Shown here in pieces: positions 34,029 to 42,663 of a DNA stretch of 64,000 nt. Where the stretch lies: assembly GCF_029893825.1 (NCBI RefSeq), contig NZ_JARXXV010000001.1, forward strand, positions 124,001-188,000, read 5' to 3'. The number at the start of each line of letters is the position of its first letter. Position 1 is the first letter of the stretch. The notes beneath the pieces are model-generated. The model was not told where the DNA came from, did not search any database, and worked only from the letters and a program-made list of their open reading frames with translations. The translations under genes were made by a program, and so were the position numbers. The DNA is from Aurantimicrobium minutum (GTDB taxonomy: Bacteria > Actinomycetota > Actinomycetes > Actinomycetales > Microbacteriaceae).

Positions 34029-35678
34029 ATGTCAGACTCTGTTTTCCTCGCAGGTGATGAAAACTGGTGGCGTCAAGCCGTTGTGTACCAGGTGTACCCA
34101 CGATCCTTCAAAGACTCCAACGGCGATGGCCTTGGCGATATCAAGGGCATCACCTCAAAGGCTGACTACATTGCTGAACTCGGTGTAGACGCAATTTGGC
34201 TAAGCCCTTTCTACCCCTCTGCTCTTGCAGATGGAGGTTACGACGTTGCTGACTACCGCGACGTAGACCCCAAATTGGGATCCCTTGCTGACTTTGACGA
34301 GATGATTAAGGCATACCACGACCGAGGCATTCGAGTCTTCGCTGACGTGGTACCTAACCACTCTTCTGACTTGCACGTGTGGTTCCAAGAAGCACTTCAA
34401 TCAGAACCAGGTTCTGCTGCTCGTGATCGCTACATTTTCCGCGACGGCAAGGGTGAAAGTGGAGAACTCCCACCCAACGACTGGCCTTCCCACTTTGGTC
34501 CCACCTCGTGGACTCGAACAACCAATGCTGATGGAACTCCAGGCCAGTGGTACCTGCACCTGTTTGCTCCTGAACAGCCAGACTTCAACTGGGATAACGA
34601 AGAAGTAATTGAAGACTTCAAGAAGACCATGCGTTTCTGGTCTGACCGTGGTGTTGATGGTTTCCGCATTGACGTGGCACATGCACTCAAGAAGGACATG
34701 TCAGAGCCATACCCACACATCGAAAATTACGATGTGAAGCACATTCCCCTCGATGGCTCACACCACCTCTTCGACCGTGATGATGTGATGGAGATCTACA
34801 AGGGATGGCGTGAAATCTTCAACTCGTACAACCCACCACGTGTTGCTGTAGCAGAAGCTTGGGTTCCAGCTGAGCGTCGCCCTCGCTACGCCAGCATGGA
34901 GACACTCGGTCAGGCGTTCAACTTTGATCTGCTTGCTGCGCCTTGGTCGGCGAAGAAATTCAAGAAGAGCATCGAGTTCAACCTAGATCTCTCTGAAAAG
35001 TCAGGTTCTTCCTCAACGTGGGTTCTGTCTAACCACGACGTCGTTCGTCATGCAACTCGTTACGGTCTGCCCAAGAAGACAGACTACGAAAAGTGGGTCA
35101 TGACCGATGGCAACAGCCCTGAACTCGATCGTGAGCTCGGTCAATCTCGTGCACGTGCAGCAACAATGTTGCTCTTGGCGCTTCCTGGTAGCACGTATAT
35201 GTATCAGGGTGAAGAACTGGGATTGTTCGAGGTGGCGGACCTTCCTGGCCAGGTACTTCAGGACCCCATTTGGCTTCGTGACGGTATGACTCGCAAGGGA
35301 CGCGATGGCTGCCGTGTCCCATTGCCATGGGAAACTACTGGCTCATCCTTCGGTTTCGGCACGGGGGCAGCGCATCTGCCTCAGCCGACCTGGTTTGCAG
35401 GCTTCTCCGTTGAATTTGAAGAAAAGCAGGAAGATTCAACTCTCAAGCTTTACCGCGCTGCACTCAAGCTTCGTAAGGAATTGCTCACTTCAGAAACTCT
35501 GGAGTGGGTACCCAGCAAACGTAAGGTTGTGCACTTCAAGCGCGACAACGGATGGCACAACATCACAAACTTCGGGAAGAAGCCAGTGGCCCTTCCCGTG
35601 GGCACGGTTCTACTCACCAGTGCTCCATTGGTGGAGGGGAAGCTTCCAGGCAACTCCACCGCTTGGATCAAGGAATAG
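34029..35678 (+). CDS. GH13 alpha-glucosidase / oligo-1,6-glucosidase
   Basis: 549 residues from ATG 34029 (a TTG at 34020 is the alternative). GH13 regions are clear: VYQVYPRSFKDSNGDGLGD, DVVPNHSSD, the nucleophile in GFRIDVAHAL, the acid/base Glu in VAVAEAWVPAE and the third carboxylate in LSNHDVVRH. The QVYPRSFKDSNGDG start is typical of cytoplasmic exo-acting alpha-glucosidases of subfamilies such as oligo-1,6-glucosidase and trehalose-6-phosphate hydrolase. No signal peptide, so it hydrolyses the imported sugar. It carries its own LacI operator. Confidence 0.93.
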   Translation: MSDSVFLAGDENWWRQAVVYQVYPRSFKDSNGDGLGDIKGITSKADYIAELGVDAIWLSPFYPSALADGGYDVADYRDVDPKLGSLADFDEMIKAYHDRGIRVFADVVPNHSSDLHVWFQEALQSEPGSAARDRYIFRDGKGESGELPPNDWPSHFGPTSWTRTTNADGTPGQWYLHLFAPEQPDFNWDNEEVIEDFKKTMRFWSDRGVDGFRIDVAHALKKDMSEPYPHIENYDVKHIPLDGSHHLFDRDDVMEIYKGWREIFNSYNPPRVAVAEAWVPAERRPRYASMETLGQAFNFDLLAAPWSAKKFKKSIEFNLDLSEKSGSSSTWVLSNHDVVRHATRYGLPKKTDYEKWVMTDGNSPELDRELGQSRARAATMLLLALPGSTYMYQGEELGLFEVADLPGQVLQDPIWLRDGMTRKGRDGCRVPLPWETTGSSFGFGTGAAHLPQPTWFAGFSVEFEEKQEDSTLKLYRAALKLRKELLTSETLEWVPSKRKVVHFKRDNGWHNITNFGKKPVALPVGTVLLTSAPLVEGKLPGNSTAWIKE

Positions 35679-35697
35679 GGGTTCCCTCCCTCCGAAT

Positions 35698-35733
35698 GAA
35701 TGCCCCGCTCCGAAAGGTAGCGGGGCATTCGTT
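35698..35733 (+). terminator. Terminator behind the GH13 gene
   Basis: A perfect 12-bp stem (GAATGCCCCGCT and complement) with a nine-base loop, followed by GTTT. The T-run is short but the stem is strong. Confidence 0.82.
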
Positions 35734-35792
35734 TATCTGGACACTCGCCAGTAATCACGCGGAAAGTCCGTGCTCTCGCGTAACTTTGAGGC

Positions 35793-38504
35793 ATGGCTTC
35801 AGGCAGTAATTCGCGTTCCCGCTCAGGTAGTGGTTCTCGTTCGCGTACCTCCACATCGAAGTCCACGAAATCTTCAGCGAATAGTCGTTCTCAGAGCTCT
35901 AACGGCGGCAGTAATTACACCGGTATTGCCTGGTTGTGGATGTCGCTGGCACACATCACTGGTGGTGCTGCGCGCATGCTGGGACCGGAGAAGTTTGCCA
36001 AAGATGAACGCCGTGACGGTGTTCCGTTCACGCTAGTTCTGTTAGCCATCGTTGGTGCAATTACTCAGTGGTTCCTGCCCAATAACGAGATCGCCCAGGT
36101 CATCAATGACTGGACTATTGGGGGCTTGTTCGGACGAATTGCCTATGGCCTGCCTGTTGTCATGCTGTTGATGGCCATTTGGCTTTTCCGTCACCCAAGT
36201 TCCGTCAACGACAACAATCGCATTGGTGTTGGCCTGACGTTGTTGCTGATGGCTGCAGCAGGCTTAGCCCAAGTTTTTGGTGGTCAGCCAGATCCTTCTC
36301 AAGGCCCCGCTGCTTTGGCAGATGCTGGTGGTTTGTTGGGTTGGATTTTGGCATCTCCACTGTCAACGGTGATTAGTTCTGTGGGCGCTGTGTTTGTCAT
36401 GATTGCCCTCATTGCGCTGTCACTACTGATCATCACGAAGACACCTCCCAACCGTATTGGGGCACGGTTCCGTGAGCTGTACAACTATCTTTTTGGCGCT
36501 CACGCCGAAACAGAGGCACATCAGACCGGAAAGATTGAAATCCTCGATCTTGATCCGGTGGAGGCCTCTTCCTTGCCGTGGTGGCGCCGTAATAGCAGTC
36601 GTCGTGAAACCGAAGCAGCTTTCGATTCACCGGTCATCACAGACCCTGCTGCACACGCAGTCGACCTCGCCGCAACGCGGGAAATAACTGATCTCGACAT
36701 TCTTGAAGAACTCACCAACGCCGAAGAAGCAGTCCGAGTGTTCCACACGGGTGAAGTCGTCACCGATGTCGCCGCAGTTGCGGCACAGGACGATGTCTCG
36801 ACTGCTCCCGTTACTGTTGTTGCTGCCACGGCAGAAGCAGCCGGTGTGGACGAAGCGGTCGTTGTGGCACCTCCAGTGCCGAAGGGCCCTGCTGCTGTGT
36901 ATCGCTTACCGCCAGCAAATGCATTGGCTCAGGGAGCTCCTGCCAAGACGCGTTCTGCCGCAAACGATGAAGCAGTGCGAGCAATTACTGAGGTTCTCAA
37001 GCAGTTCTCGGTCGATGCGACCGTGACGGGGTTCAGCCGTGGACCTACAGTGACCCGTTACGAAATTGAATTGGGCCCCGGCGTCAAGGTTGAGCGTGTT
37101 ACCGCACTGTCTAAAAACCTCTCTTATGCGGTGGCATCGAACGAAGTTCGAATCCTTTCACCCATCCCCGGTAAGAGCGCTATCGGTATTGAGATTCCCA
37201 ATACCGATCGTGAAATTGTGACCCTCGGCGATGTGCTGCGTTCGAATGCGTCCACCTCCAGTGAACATCCCATGACTATTGGCGTCGGTAAAGACGTTGA
37301 AGGTGGTTTCGTAGTTGCCAACTTGGCAAAGATGCCCCACCTTCTAGTGGCTGGTTCAACTGGTTCAGGTAAGTCCAGCTTCGTGAACTCGATGATCACC
37401 AGTATCTTGATGCGTTCAACCCCTGCAGAAGTCCGCATGGTTCTGGTTGACCCTAAGCGAGTAGAGCTTGCCCCGTATGCAGGCGTCCCACACTTGATTA
37501 CTCCCATCATCACGAACCCCAAGAAGGCGGCAGAAGCGCTGCAATGGGTAGTTAAAGAGATGGACATGCGCTACGACGACCTGGCTAGCTTCGGGTTCCG
37601 TCACATTGATGACTTCAACCGCGCGGTGGTAAACAACGAGATCACGTTGCCACCAGATAGTAAGCGTGAGCTTCGTCCATACCCATACCTGCTCGTCGTC
37701 GTAGATGAACTTGCGGATCTCATGATGGTGGCTCCACGAGACGTGGAAGATTCCGTGGTTCGAATCACCCAGTTAGCTCGCGCTTCGGGAATTCACCTCG
37801 TGTTGGCAACTCAGCGCCCATCTGTCGATGTTGTTACTGGTTTGATTAAGGCAAACGTTCCCTCACGTCTTGCCTTTGCCGTGACGAGTGTGACGGACTC
37901 TCGAGTGATCTTGGATCAGCCAGGAGCAGACAAACTCATCGGACAAGGTGATGCGTTGTTCCTCCCCATGGGTGCAAACAAGCCAATTCGTGTTCAAGGT
38001 GCGTGGGTTTCTGAAGAAGAAATTCATAAGGTAGCCACCCACGTCACGCGGCAAGCACGGCCTGAGTATCGCCAGGACGTTGCTGCAGCAGCTGAGCGTA
38101 AAGAGATTGATGCTGATATCGGTGACGATCTTGATGTACTGCTGCAAGCCGTTGAGCTCGTTGTCTCAACCCAGTTTGGTTCCACCTCCATGCTTCAACG
38201 CAAGCTTCGGGTTGGTTTTGCCAAGGCTGGACGCCTGATGGACTTGATGGAAAGCCGAGAAATTGTGGGCCCTTCTGAGGGCTCCAAAGCACGTGACGTC
38301 TTGGTTTCACAGGAACAACTCCCAGAAGTTCTGGCCAAGCTCAAGGGTGAAGATATCTCACCTGCACCATCATCAACTCCTGCCGTCAGTATGGTTTCCG
38401 ACCCTTATGCCAATGACCCCGTTGCGGGAATGAGTGCAGGTATGGAAGAAGTTGACGGCGACGAAGGCGATGAAGATGCCTGGGGTTTGACCGGGCGCGA
38501 CTAG
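35793..38504 (+). CDS. ftsK: DNA translocase FtsK
   Basis: A 903-residue FtsK/SpoIIIE protein. A Ser/Arg-rich N-terminal arm precedes four membrane segments (about residues 80-215), an Ala/Val/Glu-rich linker, the alpha domain, the ATPase with Walker [10 protein letters not shown] and Walker [13 protein letters not shown], and a C-terminal gamma winged helix ([20 protein letters not shown]) for KOPS-like sites. It pumps chromosomal DNA through the closing septum and activates Xer recombination; xerC is in this window. TAACTT lies six bases before the ATG (leaderless). Confidence 0.95.
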   Translation: MASGSNSRSRSGSGSRSRTSTSKSTKSSANSRSQSSNGGSNYTGIAWLWMSLAHITGGAARMLGPEKFAKDERRDGVPFTLVLLAIVGAITQWFLPNNEIAQVINDWTIGGLFGRIAYGLPVVMLLMAIWLFRHPSSVNDNNRIGVGLTLLLMAAAGLAQVFGGQPDPSQGPAALADAGGLLGWILASPLSTVISSVGAVFVMIALIALSLLIITKTPPNRIGARFRELYNYLFGAHAETEAHQTGKIEILDLDPVEASSLPWWRRNSSRRETEAAFDSPVITDPAAHAVDLAATREITDLDILEELTNAEEAVRVFHTGEVVTDVAAVAAQDDVSTAPVTVVAATAEAAGVDEAVVVAPPVPKGPAAVYRLPPANALAQGAPAKTRSAANDEAVRAITEVLKQFSVDATVTGFSRGPTVTRYEIELGPGVKVERVTALSKNLSYAVASNEVRILSPIPGKSAIGIEIPNTDREIVTLGDVLRSNASTSSEHPMTIGVGKDVEGGFVVANLAKMPHLLVAGSTGSGKSSFVNSMITSILMRSTPAEVRMVLVDPKRVELAPYAGVPHLITPIITNPKKAAEALQWVVKEMDMRYDDLASFGFRHIDDFNRAVVNNEITLPPDSKRELRPYPYLLVVVDELADLMMVAPRDVEDSVVRITQLARASGIHLVLATQRPSVDVVTGLIKANVPSRLAFAVTSVTDSRVILDQPGADKLIGQGDALFLPMGANKPIRVQGAWVSEEEIHKVATHVTRQARPEYRQDVAAAAERKEIDADIGDDLDVLLQAVELVVSTQFGSTSMLQRKLRVGFAKAGRLMDLMESREIVGPSEGSKARDVLVSQEQLPEVLAKLKGEDISPAPSSTPAVSMVSDPYANDPVAGMSAGMEEVDGDEGDEDAWGLTGRD

Positions 38505-38514
38505 CCTTGAGCCT

Positions 38515-39090
38515 ATGAAGCACGTACCCAACACCATCACAATTGTCCGGATATTCTTCGCTCCGGTATTTATTTGGATGTTGCTCACAGCGGGTTCTGA
38601 CGTCACCTCACCCCTGCGCTGGTGGGGAGCTGGACTATTTGTCGCGGGAATGGCCACCGATGGTGTGGATGGTTATCTAGCTCGCAAATACAACGTGGTT
38701 AGTGACTTCGGGAAACTCCTCGACCCGATTGCGGACAAGGTTCTCACCGGTGGTGCGCTGATTACTTTGTCCATTCTGGGGGAGTTACCCTGGTGGGTTA
38801 CAGGCCTGATCCTCCTGCGCGAAATTGGTATCACCATATTCCGCTTCGCCGTTCTCAGTGATCACGTGATTCCAGCTTCTCGCGGTGGCAAAATCAAGAC
38901 CATCACGCAGTTTGTTGCAATTACTGCCGCCTTGCTTCCGTTGCAATCACTCATTGGTGACTCGGCCAACATCATCAACATCGTTTTGATGTCAGCAGCA
39001 ACCATCATCACGGTCTGGACGGGTATTGACTACCTTGTCGACGCATGGCGTCAAAGCAAGAAGCTCTCTTCTTCGCAAGCAGGCAAGTAA
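38515..39090 (+). CDS. pgsA: CDP-diacylglycerol-glycerol-3-phosphate 3-phosphatidyltransferase
   Basis: A 191-residue CDP-alcohol phosphatidyltransferase with the signature DGx2ARx8Gx3Dx3D in DGVDGYLARKYNVVSDFGKLL and about five membrane segments. The start MKHVPNTITIVRIFFAPVF is typical of PgsA. It makes phosphatidylglycerol phosphate. TAGCCT lies seven bases before the ATG and overlaps the ftsK stop region. cinA follows six bases after its stop. Confidence 0.93.
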   Translation: MKHVPNTITIVRIFFAPVFIWMLLTAGSDVTSPLRWWGAGLFVAGMATDGVDGYLARKYNVVSDFGKLLDPIADKVLTGGALITLSILGELPWWVTGLILLREIGITIFRFAVLSDHVIPASRGGKIKTITQFVAITAALLPLQSLIGDSANIINIVLMSAATIITVWTGIDYLVDAWRQSKKLSSSQAGK

Positions 39091-39095
39091 CCTCC

Positions 39096-39554
39096 ATGCA
39101 TGGCGAACTCATCACTCGGTTGACCACCCGTGGTCTGACCCTTGCCGTTGCGGAATCTCTCACCGGGGGATTGCTGTGTGCTGAGCTGACTGAAGTCTCC
39201 GGGGCATCTGCTGTCGTGCGCGGTGGCGTTGTCGCCTATTCAACAGACCTTAAGGCGTCCGTGTTAGGTGTGCCACAGGATCTTCTCGATTCTGTGGGTG
39301 CTATTGATGCAGACGTCGCGCTGGAAATGGCACGAGGTGTGGCGGTTCGGCTTGGTGCCGATATTGGAATCTCCACAACAGGTGTTGCGGGTCCAGATGT
39401 TCAAGATGGCAAGCCAGTGGGAACGGTATTTATTGCGTGTGTGTGGGGTGAAAAAAACCGCGTCCAGGAGCTTTCGCTAGCTGGAACACGCAATGAAATT
39501 CGCGCATTGACCGTGCAATCTGCCCTTTCAATGCTTGCCACAATGATTTCGTGA
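39096..39554 (+). CDS. pncC: CinA C-terminal domain protein (nicotinamide mononucleotide amidase)
   Basis: 152 residues from ATG 39096. Only the C-terminal deamidase domain of CinA is present, as in PncC: LAVAESLTGGLLCAEL, VVRGGVVAYSTDLK, ISTTGVAGPDVQDGKPVGTV. It converts NMN to nicotinate mononucleotide. Often encoded between pgsA and clgR/recA in actinobacteria. An earlier start inside pgsA is open but not family-like. Confidence 0.9.
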   Translation: MHGELITRLTTRGLTLAVAESLTGGLLCAELTEVSGASAVVRGGVVAYSTDLKASVLGVPQDLLDSVGAIDADVALEMARGVAVRLGADIGISTTGVAGPDVQDGKPVGTVFIACVWGEKNRVQELSLAGTRNEIRALTVQSALSMLATMIS

Positions 39555-39652
39555 ATGAATTGGGAATAAAACTGTCGTAACCTAAGTTGATACAAGCAGA
39601 CTCACATCTGGTTTTCAGGTTTCTGGAGCTAGCATGGGTTATAGATGTAGAG

Positions 39653-39666
39653 GAACCGAAAGGTTC
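39653..39666 (+). promoter_or_regulatory. GAAA-tetraloop hairpin in the clgR leader
   Basis: GAACC-GAAA-GGTTC forms a five-pair hairpin with a GNRA loop, ten bases upstream of the AGGGAGG ribosome-binding site of clgR. It may affect leader stability or access; this is inference. The remaining leader (39555-39652) holds no recognised site. Confidence 0.35.
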
Positions 39667-39685
39667 ACAAGCGTAGGGAGGCACC

Positions 39686-39994
39686 ATGATTCTTGTTCGA
39701 CAGGAAATCGGCGATGTTCTGCGCGACTACCGCCTGCAAAAAGGTCGCACCCTGCGACAGGTTGCAAGCAAGGCCAGCGTTGCACTCGGTTACTTGAGCG
39801 AAGTAGAGCGTGGCCAAAAGGAAGCAAGCTCAGAAATTCTTGCTGCAGTAGCTGATGCTCTCGATACCCCCATTTCGCAGATTATGCGTGAAGTGGGAGA
39901 CCGTCTTGCTGTGATTGAAGGCATCGAGCCCATGCGCGCGATTCCAGACACAGTTCCTGACGAGTTCGTCAACGACTTCGCTGCAACCCGCTAG
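39686..39994 (+). CDS. clgR: ClgR-type helix-turn-helix regulator
   Basis: A 102-residue XRE-family protein with the helix-turn-helix RTLRQVASKASVALGYLSEVERGQ (about residues 20-43) and a short C-terminal tail ending FVNDFAATR, as in ClgR. In actinobacteria ClgR activates clp protease and DNA-repair genes and is itself degraded by ClpCP through its C-terminus. It has a strong SD (AGGGAGG), unlike many neighbours. Position just before DUF3046-recA is the conserved one. Confidence 0.9.
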   Translation: MILVRQEIGDVLRDYRLQKGRTLRQVASKASVALGYLSEVERGQKEASSEILAAVADALDTPISQIMREVGDRLAVIEGIEPMRAIPDTVPDEFVNDFAATR

Positions 39995-40002
39995 TAGCGC
40001 AC

Positions 40003-40227
40003 GTGCGCCTCAGCGAATTTTGGCGTGCCGTCTCTGATGAGTTCGGTGAGGCATACGGGCGAGTAGTGGTCAACGATCTCGTCCTCTCCGAACTCGGTTC
40101 TCTAACCTCAGCTGAAGCATTGCGGAAGGGAATTCCTGCTCGCGATGTGTGGCTTGCGTTAGTCAAAGCTGCTGATGTTCCGCCGAGTCGCTGGTATGGA
40201 GTAGGCCTGCCGGAGCCGAAAAAGTAA
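40003..40227 (+). CDS. DUF3046 family protein
   Basis: A 74-residue protein from GTG 40003: MRLSEFWRAVSDEFGEAYGR, LVLSELGSLTSAEALRKG, ending near DVPPSRWYGVG. The family is confined to actinobacteria and sits between clgR and recA; function unknown. Eight bases behind clgR, so probably in the same transcript. Confidence 0.9.
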   Translation: MRLSEFWRAVSDEFGEAYGRVVVNDLVLSELGSLTSAEALRKGIPARDVWLALVKAADVPPSRWYGVGLPEPKK

Positions 40228-40249
40228 TTTCCAACACGCCGATATTTGT

Positions 40250-40265
40250 TCGAATATGTATTCGA
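40250..40265. promoter_or_regulatory. SOS box (LexA operator) of recA
   Basis: TCGAAT-ATGT-ATTCGA, a perfect inverted repeat that matches the Gram-positive LexA consensus TCGAAC-N4-GTTCGA except for the inner C/G. It ends eight bases before the -10 box TAGTCT and would cover the -35 region, so LexA would block recA transcription. Confidence 0.88.
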
Positions 40266-40272
40266 AAACGGC

Positions 40273-40278
40273 TAGTCT
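40273..40278 (+). promoter_or_regulatory. -10 box TAGTCT behind the recA SOS box
   Basis: TAGTCT is followed by seven bases and then ATG 40286, so the SOS-controlled message would begin at or next to that ATG. Confidence 0.55.
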
Positions 40279-40285
40279 CCTACAC

Positions 40286-40438
40286 ATGCACTTGTTTACA
40301 CGTGTTATCCACGGAGGATCCTTTCTGGCAGTGAATGTCAGTGGCTCCACCTACGGTGAAACATGTCCACACAAGGAGCATGCGCCTTGTCGTAAGCGCT
40401 CCGCAGCGCCCGTCCCGCCCTCACAGGCCGGCCGGTAG
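40286..40438 (+). CDS. Candidate leaderless 50-residue ORF in the recA leader
   Basis: An ATG seven bases behind the SOS-controlled -10 box opens 50 codons: MHLFTRVIHGG at the start, a CPHKEHAPC segment with two Cys and two His in the middle, and a Pro/Arg/Ala tail. It stops 59 bases before recA. Placement matches the leaderless pattern of accepted genes in this window. It could be a small protein made with the SOS response or a leader peptide that tunes recA expression. I recognise no family, and chance cannot be excluded. Confidence 0.4.
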   Translation: MHLFTRVIHGGSFLAVNVSGSTYGETCPHKEHAPCRKRSAAPVPPSQAGR

Positions 40439-40497
40439 CGGAGGAGTAGCACGACAGCCGATAGGCGAATCACCCTCGATAAGTAAAGGAGACGGCC

Positions 40498-41589
40498 ATG
40501 GCATCCGCCGCAGACCGCGAAAAAGCACTAGAAACAGCACTAGCCCAGATCGACCGCCAATTCGGTAAGGGTTCCGTTATGCGTCTGGGAAGCGATGAGC
40601 GCGCTCCCGTCGAGGTGATTCCAACCGGCTCCATCGCCCTGGATGTTGCCCTCGGTATTGGCGGACTCCCACGTGGCCGCATTGTTGAAATCTACGGACC
40701 CGAGTCTTCAGGTAAGACCACACTGACTCTGCACGCCATTGCAAACGTTCAAAAGCAGGGTGGCATCGCTGCCTTCATCGATGCAGAGCACGCACTTGAC
40801 CCCGAATACGCCAAGAAGCTGGGCGTTGACATTGATTCGCTGCTGGTTTCTCAGCCAGACACTGGTGAACAAGCTCTCGAAATCGCAGACATGCTCGTGC
40901 GTTCCGGTTCAATTGATTTGATTGTGATCGACTCTGTTGCAGCATTGGTACCGCGCGCAGAAATCGAAGGCGAAATGGGTGACTCCCACGTGGGTCTCCA
41001 GGCACGTTTGATGTCTCAGGCACTGCGCAAGCTCACCGGTGGTCTGAACTCCACCAACACCACCATGATTTTCATCAACCAGTTGCGTGAAAAGATCGGC
41101 GTATTCTTCGGAAGCCCTGAAACTACTGCCGGCGGTAAGGCGCTGAAGTTCTACGCCTCAGTACGCCTGGATATCCGCCGCATCGAGACCCTCAAGGACG
41201 GTACTGACGCAGTTGGTAACCGCACCCGTGTCAAGGTCGTCAAGAACAAGATGGCACCACCCTTCAAGCAGGCAGAATTCGACATTCTGTACGGAACGGG
41301 TATTTCTCGCGAAGGAAGCCTGATCGACTTTGGTGTTGATCATGGAATCGTGAAGAAGTCTGGTGCGTGGTACACCTACGAAGCAGATCAGCTGGGTCAG
41401 GGTAAAGAGAACTCACGTAACTTCCTTATCCAGAACCCCGCAGTTGCACTGGAAATTGAGCAGAAGATCCTCTCCAAGCTTGGTGTTGGTGCTGCCGCGG
41501 CAGAAGCTGTCTCGATTGAAGCTGCAGCAACTGCTGCTGAAGTCGAGCCTGACTTCGAAGCGGTTGAAGAGGTTCGTAAGGGCGCTTGA
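40498..41589 (+). CDS. recA: Recombinase RecA
   Basis: A 363-residue RecA: Walker [10 protein letters not shown] at 67-75, Walker B region [21 protein letters not shown], the L1/L2 DNA-binding loops ([34 protein letters not shown]) and an acidic C-terminal tail. It carries out homologous recombination and triggers LexA cleavage. The SD AGGAGA lies five bases before ATG. No intein is present. It is followed by recX with overlapping stop/start. Confidence 0.98.
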   Translation: MASAADREKALETALAQIDRQFGKGSVMRLGSDERAPVEVIPTGSIALDVALGIGGLPRGRIVEIYGPESSGKTTLTLHAIANVQKQGGIAAFIDAEHALDPEYAKKLGVDIDSLLVSQPDTGEQALEIADMLVRSGSIDLIVIDSVAALVPRAEIEGEMGDSHVGLQARLMSQALRKLTGGLNSTNTTMIFINQLREKIGVFFGSPETTAGGKALKFYASVRLDIRRIETLKDGTDAVGNRTRVKVVKNKMAPPFKQAEFDILYGTGISREGSLIDFGVDHGIVKKSGAWYTYEADQLGQGKENSRNFLIQNPAVALEIEQKILSKLGVGAAAAEAVSIEAAATAAEVEPDFEAVEEVRKGA

Positions 41590-42242
41590 GCCTCGTGACA
41601 AACGTCACATTCTTACCCTGGGTTGATCCAGAAGGCACTCCTAACTCTGCCTCGCCTGAAATATCAGGCGAGGCAGCAGGGGATGCTTCCAAGGATCTCG
41701 CCGGAGTGCACAAACTCAGTTCGGTTATGTTCACCGAGGTTGAAGAAATTCCAGAAGAAACCGAGTCTGTCTCTGCATTAGATATTGATTCCATGGAACA
41801 AGCATTGCTTCGCAAGCTGAACACTCGGGACATGTCAATTCATGAGGTGATGAGCTGGCTGCGCTCGAAAGATGCTGCCGAGGGTGATGCTGCCGATTTG
41901 GTGGCAAAGTTTGAAAGATTGAACTATCTCAATGACGAACGACTTGCCAGAGAACTGACTTCTCGACTCAGTGATCGAAAAGGGAAAAGCAAAAGTGTGA
42001 TTTCTCGTGAACTTCGTCAACGAGGCATCTCACACCATGCCATTGATGCAGCACTTGAGCTCATTGATGACGATGATGAATTAGCGAAAGCGACAGAGCT
42101 TGCTTTGCAGCGAGTGCGCCAATTCAGCAAGCTTGATCAAGAAACTGCAGAACGCAGACTTGTCGGTTTTCTCAGCCGACGTGGATATTCAGGGAGCACC
42201 GTCCGCGAGGCGTGCAGGCAGGCACTCGCAACTAGGAATTAG
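41586..42242 (+). CDS. recX: Regulatory protein RecX
   Basis: A 218-residue RecX. A non-conserved acidic N-terminal part of about 65 residues precedes the three-helix repeats ([49 protein letters not shown] region; [20 protein letters not shown]). It caps RecA filaments and limits their activity. TTG 41586 overlaps the recA stop; GTG 41595 is an equally possible start. Confidence 0.92.
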   Translation: MSLVTNVTFLPWVDPEGTPNSASPEISGEAAGDASKDLAGVHKLSSVMFTEVEEIPEETESVSALDIDSMEQALLRKLNTRDMSIHEVMSWLRSKDAAEGDAADLVAKFERLNYLNDERLARELTSRLSDRKGKSKSVISRELRQRGISHHAIDAALELIDDDDELAKATELALQRVRQFSKLDQETAERRLVGFLSRRGYSGSTVREACRQALATRN

Positions 42243-42245
42243 GCT
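42240..42245 (+). promoter_or_regulatory. -10 box TAGGCT for the small membrane ORF
   Basis: TAGGCT overlaps the recX stop codon and is followed by six bases and GTG 42252, the same spacing as at lacI, pabB and idsA. Confidence 0.5.
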
Positions 42246-42251
42246 GAGTGC

Positions 42252-42347
42252 GTGCTCAATGACTTCCTGAACAGCCCCTACGCCATCGCTGCGGCATTAC
42301 TTGTTGTCATTGTGTACATCACATGGGGCTATCGCCGCAGAAAGTAG
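42252..42347 (+). CDS. Small single-pass membrane protein (31 residues)
   Basis: GTG 42252 opens 31 codons: VLNDFLNSPYAIAAALLVV, then VIVYITWGYRRRK. This gives a short polar N-terminus, one clear membrane helix of about 18 residues and a positively charged end, so the C-terminus should stay in the cytoplasm. The start lies exactly six bases after TAGGCT. It ends ten bases before the next small membrane gene. No family is recognised. The combination of signal, composition and position between recX and miaB makes a real gene likely. Confidence 0.62.
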   Translation: MLNDFLNSPYAIAAALLVVIVYITWGYRRRK

Positions 42348-42357
42348 TGCACTGAAT

Positions 42358-42630
42358 ATGTTTGAGACTGAACCAGCACCCGAAGAAAAGCCAGCCAAGC
42401 CACTGACTCAGAAGCAGATGGCTGCACGGCTCAAAGCGAAAAAGATCAACACAGTCGCGGTCATTGTGTGTGCGATGTTGTGTGTTGTCCTGGGCGTTGT
42501 TTCTGCGGTTTTGCCGTCAAATTCTGCAACACCGTGGATGTTTGCTAGTTATGCCGCAGGATATGTCGGCGTGATGTGGGCATTAGCAGGACTGTGGGCA
42601 CACTACATGGGTCCTAACGCGCCGAAATAA
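42358..42630 (+). CDS. Small two-pass membrane protein
   Basis: 90 residues from ATG 42358. A Pro/Lys/Glu-rich cytoplasmic arm (MFETEPAPEEKPAKPLTQKQ) precedes two membrane helices (about 35-57 and 66-86) joined by a short loop. I recognise no named family. Small membrane proteins occur here in related genomes between recX and miaB. An earlier start at 42301 overlaps the 31-residue ORF and is not preferred. Confidence 0.72.
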   Translation: MFETEPAPEEKPAKPLTQKQMAARLKAKKINTVAVIVCAMLCVVLGVVSAVLPSNSATPWMFASYAAGYVGVMWALAGLWAHYMGPNAPK

Positions 42631-42663
42631 TCGGCCCTCTGACCGCCGTAAACTTAAGGGGTT

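Larger units (their letters stand above)
40228..40497 (+). promoter_or_regulatory. recA control region and long leader
   Basis: 270 bases between DUF3046 and recA. It holds an SOS box, a TAGTCT -10 box (40273-40278), a possible 50-codon leader ORF, and a GC-rich purine/pyrimidine stretch leading to the recA ribosome-binding site AAAGGAGA (40485-40492). If transcription starts at the leader ATG, the recA mRNA has a leader of about 210 bases. Confidence 0.65.

Noticed and set aside
40305-40313. TTATCCACG, one base off a DnaA box
   Set aside because: A single site in the recA leader without clustering, AT-rich unwinding element or dnaA/dnaN neighbours; chance match.
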